64,000 nucleotides of DNA from G942493375 sp942493375 (GTDB lineage: Bacteria; Armatimonadota; UBA5829), in NCBI GenBank assembly GCA_942493375.1, contig OW818698.1:434001-498000 (forward strand), in the 5' to 3' direction. The notes under the pieces were generated by a model that saw nothing but the letters and a program-made list of their open reading frames with translations, ran no database searches and had not been told where the DNA came from. A program made the translations under genes and the position numbers. Shown here in pieces: positions 16,366 to 25,735 of the stretch. Position 1 is the stretch's first letter. Each line of letters begins with the position of its first letter.

Positions 16366-19158
16366 TCAAGGTAGTTCAGTCAACCCCACCAGCCTCTGCA
16401 TCACTCCAGAGTCCACCTGCATACAATGCCGCACCGCTTCACCAGGCAGATAATTGACAATCCCAGCCAGCAGGCACCTTGCTTCAGGCCATGCCTGGTT
16501 CAAGTCCATAGAGCACAAAACCAGCCTGCCTTTGCCATATTGAACTTCCAGCAAATACCCCAGAGAACGCCCAACAGGAAATGAATGCATCACCCTTAAC
16601 ACCGGGTCCTGTTCATTCAATCCCAAAGGTTCCAGTTCAATCGGAGCAGAATCTGCCATCATTCTAAACATCTGCAGGTCAGCATACCCAGCATGAGGGA
16701 ACAAGCCAAGCATAGGATGGTCAACTATAATCGTCCCATCATGCCCATCTTCATATGGAGGATAGTTAGCAGGAGGAGTAAAGAAATAATGCCCCTCCAC
16801 ATACCCAAACTTCGGATTAAACGGACGCACCAGCCCCTCAGATGCCGCCATGACCACCCGTCCACCCTCATTAATAAAGTCCACCAGAGCCTGGTCCAGC
16901 CGCTCAGTAATAACTACATAATCCTCTTCAGGAGAAAGCTGGTCAGCAGGCACAGTCTCAACCTTCTCAAGCTGCTTCACCCACGTATACTCAGGAGTTC
17001 CATACACCCTCACAGCCGGCCATTTATCCGGATTTGCAGGAAAAACCCACAAGTCCCACTGGTTAGTAAACTGCCTTTTACCCTCATCCAGTGTCACATA
17101 CAGCTTGGCCGTCATTGGAACCGTTACATCCGGAACAATTACACTTATATCACCCACGCTGGACGTGCAAAATGGCTGATGTGTATACTCCAGCTGCCCA
17201 TAGTCCAACACTTCTTTCCCCGCAATCAATTTCCATGAAAGTGTTGGATTCTTCAATGGAGGATGGGAATAGTCCGATACCGAGAAACTGCACTTAATAG
17301 TATCCCCGGAAGACAGCACCCTGTCAGCAAACCGAAGACTGGACATAACCACAGTATCCCCGTTTGTTTGCAGCCAGGTTGAAGAATCCGCTATCTTCCG
17401 GTCGTAAAACTCATCGATAATCCCCTGGGGAGAGAGGTTCGCGTCCATCGCATTAAAGTGACAGATCCCTGCAAGCGTAGGGTTATCCCTCCTGCAAAAC
17501 TCCATCTTTGCTTTAGCTTCCAGAAACTGCAGATGCTGACTGTTAACCGCCGCAAGAGGCAAAACATGAGCAATCCCGTGCCGCTCAGCCGCAGCCAGCG
17601 CAGCTTCAGCAGCATAGGGTCTTATCGCACCCGAGTATTTATTCATCGCCCGCACATCCGGAAAAGAGGACCACCATCTGTATTCATGCTGAATAACCGG
17701 CAGAGCACACTGTGAATCAAATGCTGCCTCTGCATTCACAAACTCACCAGGCAAGTCCGCATGATACCCCCCATCAGTCCAGATCACAAAGGCTGTAGGC
17801 TTGATAGCTTTGGTATCGTTATAACACTTCCATGCAGTCCGGGGGAAGTTAGTAGGAATCCCGCGCGAATTCACCGCAGAAGTAAGCTCATTGCTCATGC
17901 AATAGATATTAGCAGATGGATGATTGACATCCCTCAGCACAACATCATCCCACTGCTCTTTGAGCTCATTCCGGATAATAGGTGTAGGCACAGGCCATGC
18001 ATAAGTGTGCTCAATGGTATTCCCACCCCAGGCCCCCAGCATACCCATCTCACTCTGGATAATCAGCCCAACTTCATCGGCCACGTCATAATATTCAGGA
18101 CCATACACATAGGATTGGCACCGGACATAGTTGTAACCATAATCCCGCAGAGCTTTCAGCTTCTTCCGCCATCGGTCCCTGTTTGTATCCGGGCATCCGG
18201 TTTCAGGGCAGGAGAGAAAATCTCCGGTTCCTCTCATATAGTAAGGTTCACCGTTGATCTGGAAATGCTTCCCGTCAACAGAGAGCTTCACAAACCCTGT
18301 CCGTTCACTCAAAGCATCCAGCACCACGTCTCCACGCATGAGTACTGCATCAACCCGGTACAACTTAGGAGCATCAGGACTCCACAAATCAGGGGACGCA
18401 ACCGGAATCACGCATTCAACATCACCGGTCGCTACCTGAACCTCACAATGCTGCTCCCCACCCGCTCCACTTATACTCTTCACATATATCCGCAGCTTTG
18501 CAGGCTCTATAACACCACCGATCTTAATCTTAAATCTCATCTGCCCAGAATCCACATCAGGATAAGTGCAGAACCCCTCAATAAAACTCTCACCGGTCGC
18601 AGTAAGCTCAACACCTCTATACAACCCGGACCAGTTCCCCTGCCAGTTAAACGCCATCCCAAGTATCCGATTGTGCTCGTGGACCCGCACCGCCAGATGG
18701 TTACTCTCTCCATAATGGACAAGTTCAGTCACATCAAACCCGAAAGGCACAAAAGGAGCACCGTTCTCCCCAACTTTAGTCCCATTCAACCAGACTTCCG
18801 CACTGGGATGCACTCCTCCGAAGTTTAGCTGGATACGTTTGCCAACCCAGTCAGAGGGAAGCTTGAACTGTTTCCCATACCAACCAGTCCCAACATAATG
18901 GGCCTGAAAAGTCCTCGCTTCCAGTCCAAAATCCCAGACTTTCTCCTTAGCCTCATCCCCAAACTCCTGCCCCTGCCAGCTCCCTGGAACTTCAATCAAC
19001 CCCGCCAGAGCATTTTCATCCTCAAACCACTTCTCACGCACACCCACATCGTCAGGGTCCAGATGAAACTGCCAGGCCCCATCCAGAGACATCCGCTTCT
19101 CAAAACCATGCACCAAAACCGGATTAACCCGCACCGGAACCAACTTAACAACATCCAT
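16366..19158 (-). CDS. GH2 family glycosidase (beta-galactosidase/glucuronidase type)
   Basis: 930 residues without a signal peptide, so probably cytoplasmic. The sugar-binding domain (residues 20-190) shows LDGAWQFHLDPDD and FDVTELVHYGESNHLAVRV. An Ig-like domain follows, and then the barrel with ALRDYGYNYVRCQSYVYGPEY. The acid/base pair N423-E424 (CMSNELTS) and the nucleophile E492 (VIQHEYRWW) are both present. A further 400 residues form extra beta domains and a ThuA/GATase-like segment (YVVITERLDQALVDFINEGG) seen in some long GH2 enzymes. AAGGAGA precedes the ATG. It likely trims galactosides, mannosides or glucuronides taken up by the cell; the exact sugar cannot be read from the sequence. 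Confidence 0.85.
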   Translation of the reverse strand: MDVVKLVPVRVNPVLVHGFEKRMSLDGAWQFHLDPDDVGVREKWFEDENALAGLIEVPGSWQGQEFGDEAKEKVWDFGLEARTFQAHYVGTGWYGKQFKLPSDWVGKRIQLNFGGVHPSAEVWLNGTKVGENGAPFVPFGFDVTELVHYGESNHLAVRVHEHNRILGMAFNWQGNWSGLYRGVELTATGESFIEGFCTYPDVDSGQMRFKIKIGGVIEPAKLRIYVKSISGAGGEQHCEVQVATGDVECVIPVASPDLWSPDAPKLYRVDAVLMRGDVVLDALSERTGFVKLSVDGKHFQINGEPYYMRGTGDFLSCPETGCPDTNRDRWRKKLKALRDYGYNYVRCQSYVYGPEYYDVADEVGLIIQSEMGMLGAWGGNTIEHTYAWPVPTPIIRNELKEQWDDVVLRDVNHPSANIYCMSNELTSAVNSRGIPTNFPRTAWKCYNDTKAIKPTAFVIWTDGGYHADLPGEFVNAEAAFDSQCALPVIQHEYRWWSSFPDVRAMNKYSGAIRPYAAEAALAAAERHGIAHVLPLAAVNSQHLQFLEAKAKMEFCRRDNPTLAGICHFNAMDANLSPQGIIDEFYDRKIADSSTWLQTNGDTVVMSSLRFADRVLSSGDTIKCSFSVSDYSHPPLKNPTLSWKLIAGKEVLDYGQLEYTHQPFCTSSVGDISVIVPDVTVPMTAKLYVTLDEGKRQFTNQWDLWVFPANPDKWPAVRVYGTPEYTWVKQLEKVETVPADQLSPEEDYVVITERLDQALVDFINEGGRVVMAASEGLVRPFNPKFGYVEGHYFFTPPANYPPYEDGHDGTIIVDHPMLGLFPHAGYADLQMFRMMADSAPIELEPLGLNEQDPVLRVMHSFPVGRSLGYLLEVQYGKGRLVLCSMDLNQAWPEARCLLAGIVNYLPGEAVRHCMQVDSGVMQRLVGLTELP

Positions 19159-19223
19159 AACAGTCTCCTTTTAAGAAGGAAGTTTTTTGACAGGATTAAA
19201 TTTGTCATCCTACTCTAATGTAG

Positions 19224-19363
19224 TCAAGTTTAATTCTTGGTGTTCGCTATGCTTCTGTGTGATAACCCTACTATACTTGATGGTCCCACATTAGTGGCCC
19301 ATAAACTTCCTTCATCGATCATCGCAGAAGCAGGCGGAGCCGGTATGTTGCTGAACGAGAAGA
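19224..19363 (-). ncRNA. Candidate bridge-RNA region of the IS110 element
   Basis: About 140 bp of non-coding DNA lies between the transposase stop and the left end, against only about 54 bp on the transposase 5' side. IS110-family elements encode a guide (bridge) RNA in a non-coding end, and for IS1111-type members this is on the transposase 3' side, as here. Short pairing segments are present (CACGCGACTTGTCGCGTCC near 19365 reaches into the gene end; TGATCGATGAAGG is nearby on the minus strand). No covariance model was run, so this is a proposal from size and position only. Confidence 0.35.
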
Positions 19364-20653
19364 TCACGCGACTTGTCGCGTCCCTTGTTGGATGACTAGA
19401 CCGTCCTCCGCCTTAGCTTTTGCAAATTGCTGTGGATCAAACTCCGATTGATCACGTGCTATTGCATATATCAACTTTATGAATTTTCGTGCCACAGCAA
19501 TTCTGATTTGCCCTGTCTTTTTGCCTTGTGCTTTTACTTCTTTTGAATATGAGTCATATAAGCCACCTGTTTTGATCTGAATTATGGCCATATGACAGAT
19601 TATATATCTTGCCAGTGCGCGTCCACGCTTACTTATGTGTTTTTCTCCACTGTGTTTGCCACTGGAGACTTCAAAAAGGTTCAATCCAATATATTTTTCA
19701 AGTGATGCATATGAATCATATTTGCTTATATCCCCGCACTCACCCAATAGACCTGCCACACTTACAACTCCCACGCGTGGCAGACTAAGCAGGCACTGCG
19801 CTATCTTGAGTGTCTGAAGGATCGCATCCATTTCACATTTCAGTTGTTCTCGGCGCAATTCGACCATCTCTAAATAATTCAGTAAGGATACCATCGCATT
19901 ATGTCGTGTCTGTTGACCCAGTTTTGCCGCAATAGAACGCTTTGCAGCCAGGGCCACCACTTCAGCTTTGTGTGCCATTCTGCCGGAAGTCGCCTTTTTG
20001 AGCGTGCACCTTATACTAGTTATCCTCGAATTGGCTACTTCATCAGCATTTGTATACTTTCTAACTATACCTCTCACACTCTTGCAAACAGCGTCTTTGA
20101 AGATGTCTCTCAACTCTGGAAACCACACTTCCAGATGACATTGAAATTCGTTCCTGAGAGAAGTGCGTTTCTTAGTCAGAGAATCCCATTCTGCAATTGC
20201 GCAGCGTAGCTGCGCATATTCATCCGTCAGCTCCTGCACTTCCTGATAACATCCCTGCCAGACTAGATCAGCTATCACACGCGGATCCTTAAGATCATTC
20301 TTCTTGGGAGAGTTATCTCTCACTTCTTTGGTGCGTTTCACATGGTAAGGATTTACCTGGACTAACCTCAGTTCATTTCGTTGCACCCATTCCCTGAAAC
20401 AAGTGCTGTATGGACCAGTCGGCTCGAAAGCAATCCAGAGATCGTAACCTGCATAAATCAGGATATTCACGAATGATAGAAACTCTGTGTAACCATCGGC
20501 ATTTTGTAAGGATCGGTGCATAATGGATTTCTCAGCATACCGGAAAGCACCGTAATCGATCCATCCCTTGCTGATGTCTACACCAACAACTATACCATTC
20601 ACCGGATTTGGGACAGCTTGACAATCTTTCTTGTTAATAAGCATACTTTTCAT
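19364..20653 (-). CDS. IS110-family transposase
   Basis: 429 residues. The N-terminal RuvC-like DEDD domain has D26 (IVVGVDISKG), E77 (WIAFEPTGPYS) and the pair D120/D123 (KKNDLKDPRVIADL). The C-terminal Transposase_20 domain has LPRVGVVSVAGLLGECGD and the Ser-containing HISKRGRALAR motif. This is the arrangement of RNA-guided IS110 recombinases. GGAGAACC precedes the ATG. The gene looks intact, so the element may be active. Confidence 0.92.
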   Translation of the reverse strand: MKSMLINKKDCQAVPNPVNGIVVGVDISKGWIDYGAFRYAEKSIMHRSLQNADGYTEFLSFVNILIYAGYDLWIAFEPTGPYSTCFREWVQRNELRLVQVNPYHVKRTKEVRDNSPKKNDLKDPRVIADLVWQGCYQEVQELTDEYAQLRCAIAEWDSLTKKRTSLRNEFQCHLEVWFPELRDIFKDAVCKSVRGIVRKYTNADEVANSRITSIRCTLKKATSGRMAHKAEVVALAAKRSIAAKLGQQTRHNAMVSLLNYLEMVELRREQLKCEMDAILQTLKIAQCLLSLPRVGVVSVAGLLGECGDISKYDSYASLEKYIGLNLFEVSSGKHSGEKHISKRGRALARYIICHMAIIQIKTGGLYDSYSKEVKAQGKKTGQIRIAVARKFIKLIYAIARDQSEFDPQQFAKAKAEDGLVIQQGTRQVA

Positions 20654-20654
20654 G

Positions 20655-20707
20655 GTAGGTTCTCCTTGGTTTTTTTGTGCACATTAATAATACCAAGAAG
20701 CACCTAC
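20655..20707. promoter_or_regulatory. Two-part stem upstream of the transposase
   Basis: GTAGGT (20655-20660) pairs with ACCTAC (20702-20707), and CTTGGT (20665-20670) with ACCAAG (20692-20697), forming a two-part stem around an AT-rich loop. It overlaps the probable promoter and ribosome-binding region of the transposase gene and ends at the right terminal repeat, so it may limit transposase expression or help define the end. Confidence 0.4.
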
Positions 20708-20816
20708 TACATTATAGGAAGCTGAACGCAGTGAAGGATGACAATGCTTTTACGCACCAGCATACCTCAAATACCCTAACATGTTAATCCTGTCAAAAAC
20801 TCCCTTCCGAACAAAC

Positions 20817-21896
20817 TCACCCACCTAAACTTCGCACAAGCTCAAGGTAGTATTCGAAATTTTCCTGGGGACAGGGAGGGACGGAGTGGTCCAGCGATGG
20901 CATGTAACCACCACTCTCCAGCAGCACCGGGACCTTACACATTATCTCTCGTTTGATATCTTCTTTACTGCCAAGAAGCACCCGCTTGTCTATCCCACCC
21001 CATATAACAAAGTCCGGATGCTGTTTTCTGAACTCCACCACGTCATATCCAGCAGCCACTTCAAATGGAAACAGAGCATTCATCCCAAGCTCAATAAACC
21101 GGTCCAGCACCAAGCCGTTATTGCCATCAGAATCCAGCATAAACCGCCGCTGTCCATGTGCTCTCAAATGAGCAAACAGCTCCCTGTAATAAGGGACCAT
21201 AAACTCATCAAACAGTCCCGGACCGATCAATGGACCATTCTTAAACGCCATATCCTCATGAAACAGCACATAGTCAAAATCAACTGCATCAAACACTCTG
21301 GGAGTACACTCGAAGTGCATCTCAAGCCATGTCCGGGCCATATCGTGGAGGGTATCCGGATAGTCGTAGAACGCATAGGCCAGCTTCTCCTCACCCCAGA
21401 AGTTCCGCCAAAACGCATACAACCCAACCAGATAAAAACCAATCGGATCATCCTGCCCCGTAAGCCGATCAATCTCCTGCTGCAGGATACTAAAATCGTG
21501 GTTTTCAGGCTTAAGTCTGGGTTTGATCTGATTTATCCAGTCCAGGTCAGATTCAACCGGAAACTTCAGCCACTGGGGCATGCTGGGCCCGTCGCTTCTC
21601 TCCCGCCAGACTTTCCCCAGGTCATCTTCCAAAACTGTCGTATGCCCATCGCTCTCAACAATCCAACTCTGGACAGCAGGCCCCGACAGAGCCATCGAAG
21701 TCAACCCAAGACCACCTGTAATTTCAGGCCGGGGATCGATCTTATAATACTCCATCGCATGAGCATCAGCAGGGAGTCCACCCAAAGCTTTCCACTCAGC
21801 AACAGTCTCCCCCCAAAAAGCCACCGCCTCCCAGTGCACCATCCGGTCAGTATCCTGGAAATCAAAAACCCGACAAAACCTCTCCCGATTAGTCAT
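20817..21896 (-). CDS. Uroporphyrinogen-decarboxylase-family protein
   Basis: 359 residues, the usual length. The opening MTNRERFCRVFDFQDTDRMV and the barrel motifs FYLVGLYAFWRNFWGEE, YVLFHEDMAFKNGPLIGP and FVIWGGIDKRVLL match the URO-D superfamily, which includes HemE and the corrinoid-dependent methyltransferases (MtaA/CmuA type). The substrate-binding Arg/Asp set of true HemE (GxWTFMR; WAGDP) is not seen, so this is more likely a methyltransferase-like or uncharacterised branch. Members of that branch are common next to glycosidase genes in the same kinds of bacteria. It sits between an IS110 element and a long pyrimidine-rich repeat tract. Confidence 0.75.
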   Translation of the reverse strand: MTNRERFCRVFDFQDTDRMVHWEAVAFWGETVAEWKALGGLPADAHAMEYYKIDPRPEITGGLGLTSMALSGPAVQSWIVESDGHTTVLEDDLGKVWRERSDGPSMPQWLKFPVESDLDWINQIKPRLKPENHDFSILQQEIDRLTGQDDPIGFYLVGLYAFWRNFWGEEKLAYAFYDYPDTLHDMARTWLEMHFECTPRVFDAVDFDYVLFHEDMAFKNGPLIGPGLFDEFMVPYYRELFAHLRAHGQRRFMLDSDGNNGLVLDRFIELGMNALFPFEVAAGYDVVEFRKQHPDFVIWGGIDKRVLLGSKEDIKREIMCKVPVLLESGGYMPSLDHSVPPCPQENFEYYLELVRSLGG

Positions 21897-22335
21897 TCAA
21901 CTCAACGCTCCAACTTTCAACTTCCCACTCCCCACTTTCAACTCTCCAACTTTCAACTTCCACTCCCCACTTTCACCTCCCCACTTTCACCTCTCCACTT
22001 TCACCTCTCAACTTTCCACTTTCCACTTTCAACTTCCACTCCCCACTTTCCACTCCCCACTTTCCACTCTCCACTCTCCACTTTCCACTCTCCACTCCCC
22101 ACTTTCACCTCCCCACTTTCACCTCCCCACTTTCACCTCTCCACTTTCCACTTTCAACTCTCCACTCTCCACTTTCCACTTTCCACTTTCCACTTTCCAC
22201 TTTCAACTCTCCACTTTCACCTCTCCACTTTCACCTCTCCACTTTCAACTCTCCACTTTCCACTTTCAACTCTCCACTCTCCACTTTCAACTCTCCACTC
22301 TCCACTTTCCACTTTCCACTTTCCACTTTCAACTC
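21897..22335. repeat. 440-bp pyrimidine-rich short-period tract
   Basis: The plus strand is almost entirely C and T with regular A, built from CCACTTT, CCACTCT, CAACTTT and CACCTCT blocks in irregular order. The strand bias is extreme. The tract spans the whole gap between the URO-D gene and the GH36-like gene, and the stop codon of the latter (22329-22331) lies at its edge. Long open frames run through it on both strands only because of the composition. A purine-rich RNA or a triplex-prone duplex is possible. Confidence 0.9.
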
Positions 22336-25328
22336 TCAACTCGAATCTCAAATCCAACATCCACCGCGTCCGGCAAGTAAGCCGATATTTCAACATCCAG
22401 TTCCGTTGTCTCGCTGGACCATGCACAAGAGAAGTTAATCCAACTCCGCCCGCCTGCCTGCTCATGCCACCTGGACTGCGATGGAATCACTTCCAGCTCT
22501 CTCCCGCCAGCTGATATCTTCATCGTCATCATCTCGTGCAAACAGTGATGATGCCAGTTGACGCCATCCCTGGAAGTCTTCACAGAAACAATAAGCATTC
22601 CTTTCTCAGACGATTGAACACTCACCTTACCAGCGATCTTCCTGAGAGAGACATGCCTGTCCCGCTCATCACTGCAGTATTTTGCCTGCCGGAACAAGTC
22701 ATCCGAATAAATCACCTGCTCCCGCCCTCTGACAACTCTGCCGATCATAGGCTGATTAGCTTCATCATCCCAGGATAAAACCTCTCTACTCTCTTCTTCA
22801 AAATCACAAGGAAGCCTGAGATACACTTGCCCATAGGGTTGATCCACATAAGGTTGACCAACAGACTCATTTCCACCAGGCACAACACTCAGCAGCTTAA
22901 CCTCCCATGGTTTCAGCCACATAGACAATTGGCCGCCCGATGCCAATACCCCCAGCGCACATTCTTCCGGATAAATACTCTTGATCTCGCAGGGCTGCCC
23001 AAACGTCTCAGACAACTCACCCATGTCCAATGTTATCTGCCTTGCATCAAATGAAGGATTGTAAACAAACACCGCCGCCTGCTCTGAATCAGCATAAGCA
23101 TACCCATAGGGTTCTGCTTTCCAGGGACTTCCAAGTATCCGAACAGCTTTCTGCTTCAATGCTTTACAGCCGCTCAGCCACTTCCATACTCTCCCCCAGA
23201 GCTGCCGGTCTTCGCTGTCCAGCATGTTCAAATCGCCCCACATCTGGGAGAGCATACTACCCCGGGCTATATCCATAACCCAGGAATCCCGCCAACCTTC
23301 AGCACCCATGTAACTTGCCCACCGGGTGTCACTCAGCCAAACCCCAAGGCTGTCGCTGCTGGCAAGAGGCACAAGGTCCCACGCATGCTGCACAACCTGG
23401 TCCAGGCTGATAGAAACAGACTGCCGAAGCTCTCTGCTGGGAGTATCAGAAGGAGTCGCTCCCTCCATCAGCACCCCTCTTTCGTAAATCGTATCTCCCC
23501 ACAGGAGCCACCAGGGAGACCTCGTACTCCAGTAATACATCACAAACAAATCAGGACACTCCACCCGCAGATCAGCAAATATCTGCAATGTAGAGTCCAT
23601 TATGGTCTCAGTGGAATATTTCCCGGGAAGATGGTCATGCTCAGGATTGTTACAAAGAAACATCCCCCCATCCAGCTTAATCCCGGAAACATTGTTCACC
23701 CTTATATGGTGCAAAATAGCATCCCGGTACATCGAATGCCAGGGTTCAGATGTTATGCACAGAGCCCACCCGTTCTTCTCCGTCATACTGGGTTCCAGCT
23801 GCTCATTCTTTACATTAGGATGAAAAGCATATGGCCCGCATGCAGGAGAAGTCCAGAGCCCCAGCTTCATCCCCATATCTTTAATCCTGCCGGTTACTTT
23901 GGCCGGACCATTAGGAAAAAACCTGGGGTCAAAGTCAGTCAGATCACCATGGGGATTGCTCCAACCTGCATCAAGAAAGTAGTATTCAAAATCTACCCCA
24001 TATTTCCTGAGATCTTCAATATTGTCCAGGCTGTCCAGAACCAATTCTTCAGTAAGATAAGTAGGATTATCCAGGCCTGCAACATCGTGGATTCCATAGC
24101 TATGATAAAACTGAATCAGGTCATTCTTTCGGGCACAATGTGTCTCCAGATGCCGCACAAAAGCCTGTCCAGCGTCTCCTTCATTGCCAACCCCGAATAC
24201 AGCTTCCTTACTCTGATATATCTCACCAGGAGCCAGTTTCTTACCAGGCAGCGTGCCCAGGTACACATTATCATTCCAGCCAACACTTATCCCGGATGGA
24301 TGTCTGATCCCGCAAAAGACATCATCCCCAATATTGCAGGGGAACCCCTGAGCTCCGCCCGAAGCAGTAAATCCACCCTTAAGCCGCTGCATATCGATCT
24401 CCAGCAGCGTTTTCTCTGCACTATCCAGGTTCTCAACCGTAATCTGCTTATATATCACCGGCTCATCCTGATTCACCCAGTAATGCACATCCACCTGAAG
24501 CCGTTCATCATCATTAGCAAGCAATAAATGCACATCCGCCCGCCCATCTGCTGCATTCTCCGTATGTTTCAACAATTTGAATGCCGATACATCCCGCATA
24601 GCATCACCAACCGATACATACTGGTCTGCCACTATACTGTGTGGAGAATAGCGCTCAGCATCAGGTTCCGACATCCCCGGAAACCGTCTGTCCAGCCCTT
24701 TAGTCTGCACTGCCAGCACATTAGAAGCCCCAAACGTTAAAGACTTATAAGCCTCATCACCGGGTTTCAGCACATACTTGGGGGAATCATGCCAATAGCC
24801 ACCTGGTGCACTCTGTCCAACCAACTCCCCATTTATATAGACCCAATACTCCAGCCAGTCAAAAGTATCATAACCACCCAGACCAAGCTCAATAATCTTC
24901 CCCTCAGCATCCGCCGGAAGCGTAAACGAATGCCGGTACCAGCCATAACCAGGATATGTAACCGTAGCATAAAACACATTCCCTATAGGCCATTCATTGA
25001 TCCTGCCGGCACCCATCCATTCGCTGTCATCCAGCTCAGATCCCTGGAACCCGGACACCAGCCCGAACTCCTCGTCCCTGGGCACGTCCTCCCCCGACCC
25101 TGGACAGAACTTCCATCCAGGAATGTCTATCCGATACTCACTAACCCCCAACCGAAGTACGCACTCAGTAGATTTACCGAATGTATACCTCCGCCCAGTC
25201 AGCTTATTAGAAAGCCCACTTAAATGAACCTCCCCCTCAAGCTCAACCTCCGCCTCCAAACACCCATTGCCAATGTGCAGCTTATTATTATCAACAAATG
25301 TATATGCATCAATCCGATCATCCATCAT
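22329..25328 (-). CDS. GH36-like alpha-galactosidase
   Basis: About 999 residues from the ATG at 25328, preceded by GGGAGTGGG (an upstream TTG at 25340 is less likely). There is no signal peptide. Residues of about 100-230 form a galactose-binding-like domain (YGWYRHSFTLPADAEG; EYWVYINGELVGQ). The barrel contains YYFLDAGWSNPHGDL, GMKLGLWTSPACGP and VSGIKLDGGMF, with the Asp of KLDGG in the place of the clan-D nucleophile, and VWLSDTRWASY in the place of the GH36 acid/base Asp. C-terminal beta domains follow. Likely an alpha-galactosidase-type enzyme acting on oligosaccharides inside the cell. The C-terminus ends inside the pyrimidine-rich tract. Confidence 0.8.
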   Translation of the reverse strand: MMDDRIDAYTFVDNNKLHIGNGCLEAEVELEGEVHLSGLSNKLTGRRYTFGKSTECVLRLGVSEYRIDIPGWKFCPGSGEDVPRDEEFGLVSGFQGSELDDSEWMGAGRINEWPIGNVFYATVTYPGYGWYRHSFTLPADAEGKIIELGLGGYDTFDWLEYWVYINGELVGQSAPGGYWHDSPKYVLKPGDEAYKSLTFGASNVLAVQTKGLDRRFPGMSEPDAERYSPHSIVADQYVSVGDAMRDVSAFKLLKHTENAADGRADVHLLLANDDERLQVDVHYWVNQDEPVIYKQITVENLDSAEKTLLEIDMQRLKGGFTASGGAQGFPCNIGDDVFCGIRHPSGISVGWNDNVYLGTLPGKKLAPGEIYQSKEAVFGVGNEGDAGQAFVRHLETHCARKNDLIQFYHSYGIHDVAGLDNPTYLTEELVLDSLDNIEDLRKYGVDFEYYFLDAGWSNPHGDLTDFDPRFFPNGPAKVTGRIKDMGMKLGLWTSPACGPYAFHPNVKNEQLEPSMTEKNGWALCITSEPWHSMYRDAILHHIRVNNVSGIKLDGGMFLCNNPEHDHLPGKYSTETIMDSTLQIFADLRVECPDLFVMYYWSTRSPWWLLWGDTIYERGVLMEGATPSDTPSRELRQSVSISLDQVVQHAWDLVPLASSDSLGVWLSDTRWASYMGAEGWRDSWVMDIARGSMLSQMWGDLNMLDSEDRQLWGRVWKWLSGCKALKQKAVRILGSPWKAEPYGYAYADSEQAAVFVYNPSFDARQITLDMGELSETFGQPCEIKSIYPEECALGVLASGGQLSMWLKPWEVKLLSVVPGGNESVGQPYVDQPYGQVYLRLPCDFEEESREVLSWDDEANQPMIGRVVRGREQVIYSDDLFRQAKYCSDERDRHVSLRKIAGKVSVQSSEKGMLIVSVKTSRDGVNWHHHCLHEMMTMKISAGGRELEVIPSQSRWHEQAGGRSWINFSCAWSSETTELDVEISAYLPDAVDVGFEIRVES

Positions 25329-25735
25329 TCCCACTCCCAAAACACCAATTCAATCCCTTCCGAAAAATCTGCGTAAATCTGCGAAATCTGCGGATAATTC
25401 CCTTCCCAAATCCTGAGTTAATCGCCAAAACCTGCGGATTGCAGTCAGACTATCTTCTCTCTATTTCCGTGTATTCCGTGTATTCCGTGGTGAACTATCC
25501 CTTCCCAAAAAAATCTGCGTAAATCCGCGAAATCTGCGGATAATTCCCTTCCCAAACCCTGCATAAAACCACGAACTCTGCGGATTGTAATCAAACTATC
25601 TTCTCTTTATTTCCGTGTATTCCGTGTATTCCGTGGTTAACATCCCTTCCCAAAAAATCTGCGGATAATTATCTAAATTGCCTTCTCCTTCTCCGTGTCC
25701 CCCGCGTCTCCGCGTGAAACCTTTTCCGGATGGAG
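25329..25735. repeat. Intergenic region filled with dispersed repeats of families A, B and D
   Basis: No gene is seen in these 407 bp. Family B copies (AAATCTGCGAAATCTGCGG type) lie at about 25366-25400, 25511-25547 and, in part, 25650-25672. Family A copies (CCGTGTATTCCGTGG) lie at 25464-25493 and 25610-25640. A family D copy (CCGCGTCTCCGCGTGAAA) lies at about 25703-25722. The order B-A-B-A-B-D looks like repeated block duplication. Confidence 0.85.

Larger units (their letters stand above)
19211..20719 (-). mobile_element. IS110-family insertion sequence
   Basis: The element carries one transposase gene and is bounded by near-matching subterminal inverted repeats: 19211-19223 (TACTCTAATGTAG) and 20707-20719 (CTACATTATAGGA), 11 of 13 positions matching. 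The flanking DNA is TTTGTCATCC on the left and, on the right, a stretch ending AGGATGACAA. Joined together these rebuild a GTCATCC palindromic repeat like that at 9273-9343. IS110-family elements commonly enter such palindromes. A longer inverted pair, with TTTTGACAGGATTAA (about 19185-19199) and TTAATCCTGTCAAAA (20784-20798), surrounds the whole. The exact ends are inferred. Confidence 0.75.

Noticed and set aside
17761..18828. A 355-codon plus-strand frame
   Set aside because: It is antisense to the GH2 gene, which has a complete set of active-site motifs in its own frame.
20886..22514. A 542-codon plus-strand frame
   Set aside because: It lies antisense to the URO-D and GH36-like genes and crosses the pyrimidine tract; its middle is low-complexity Pro/Ser/Leu/Thr/Phe/His.
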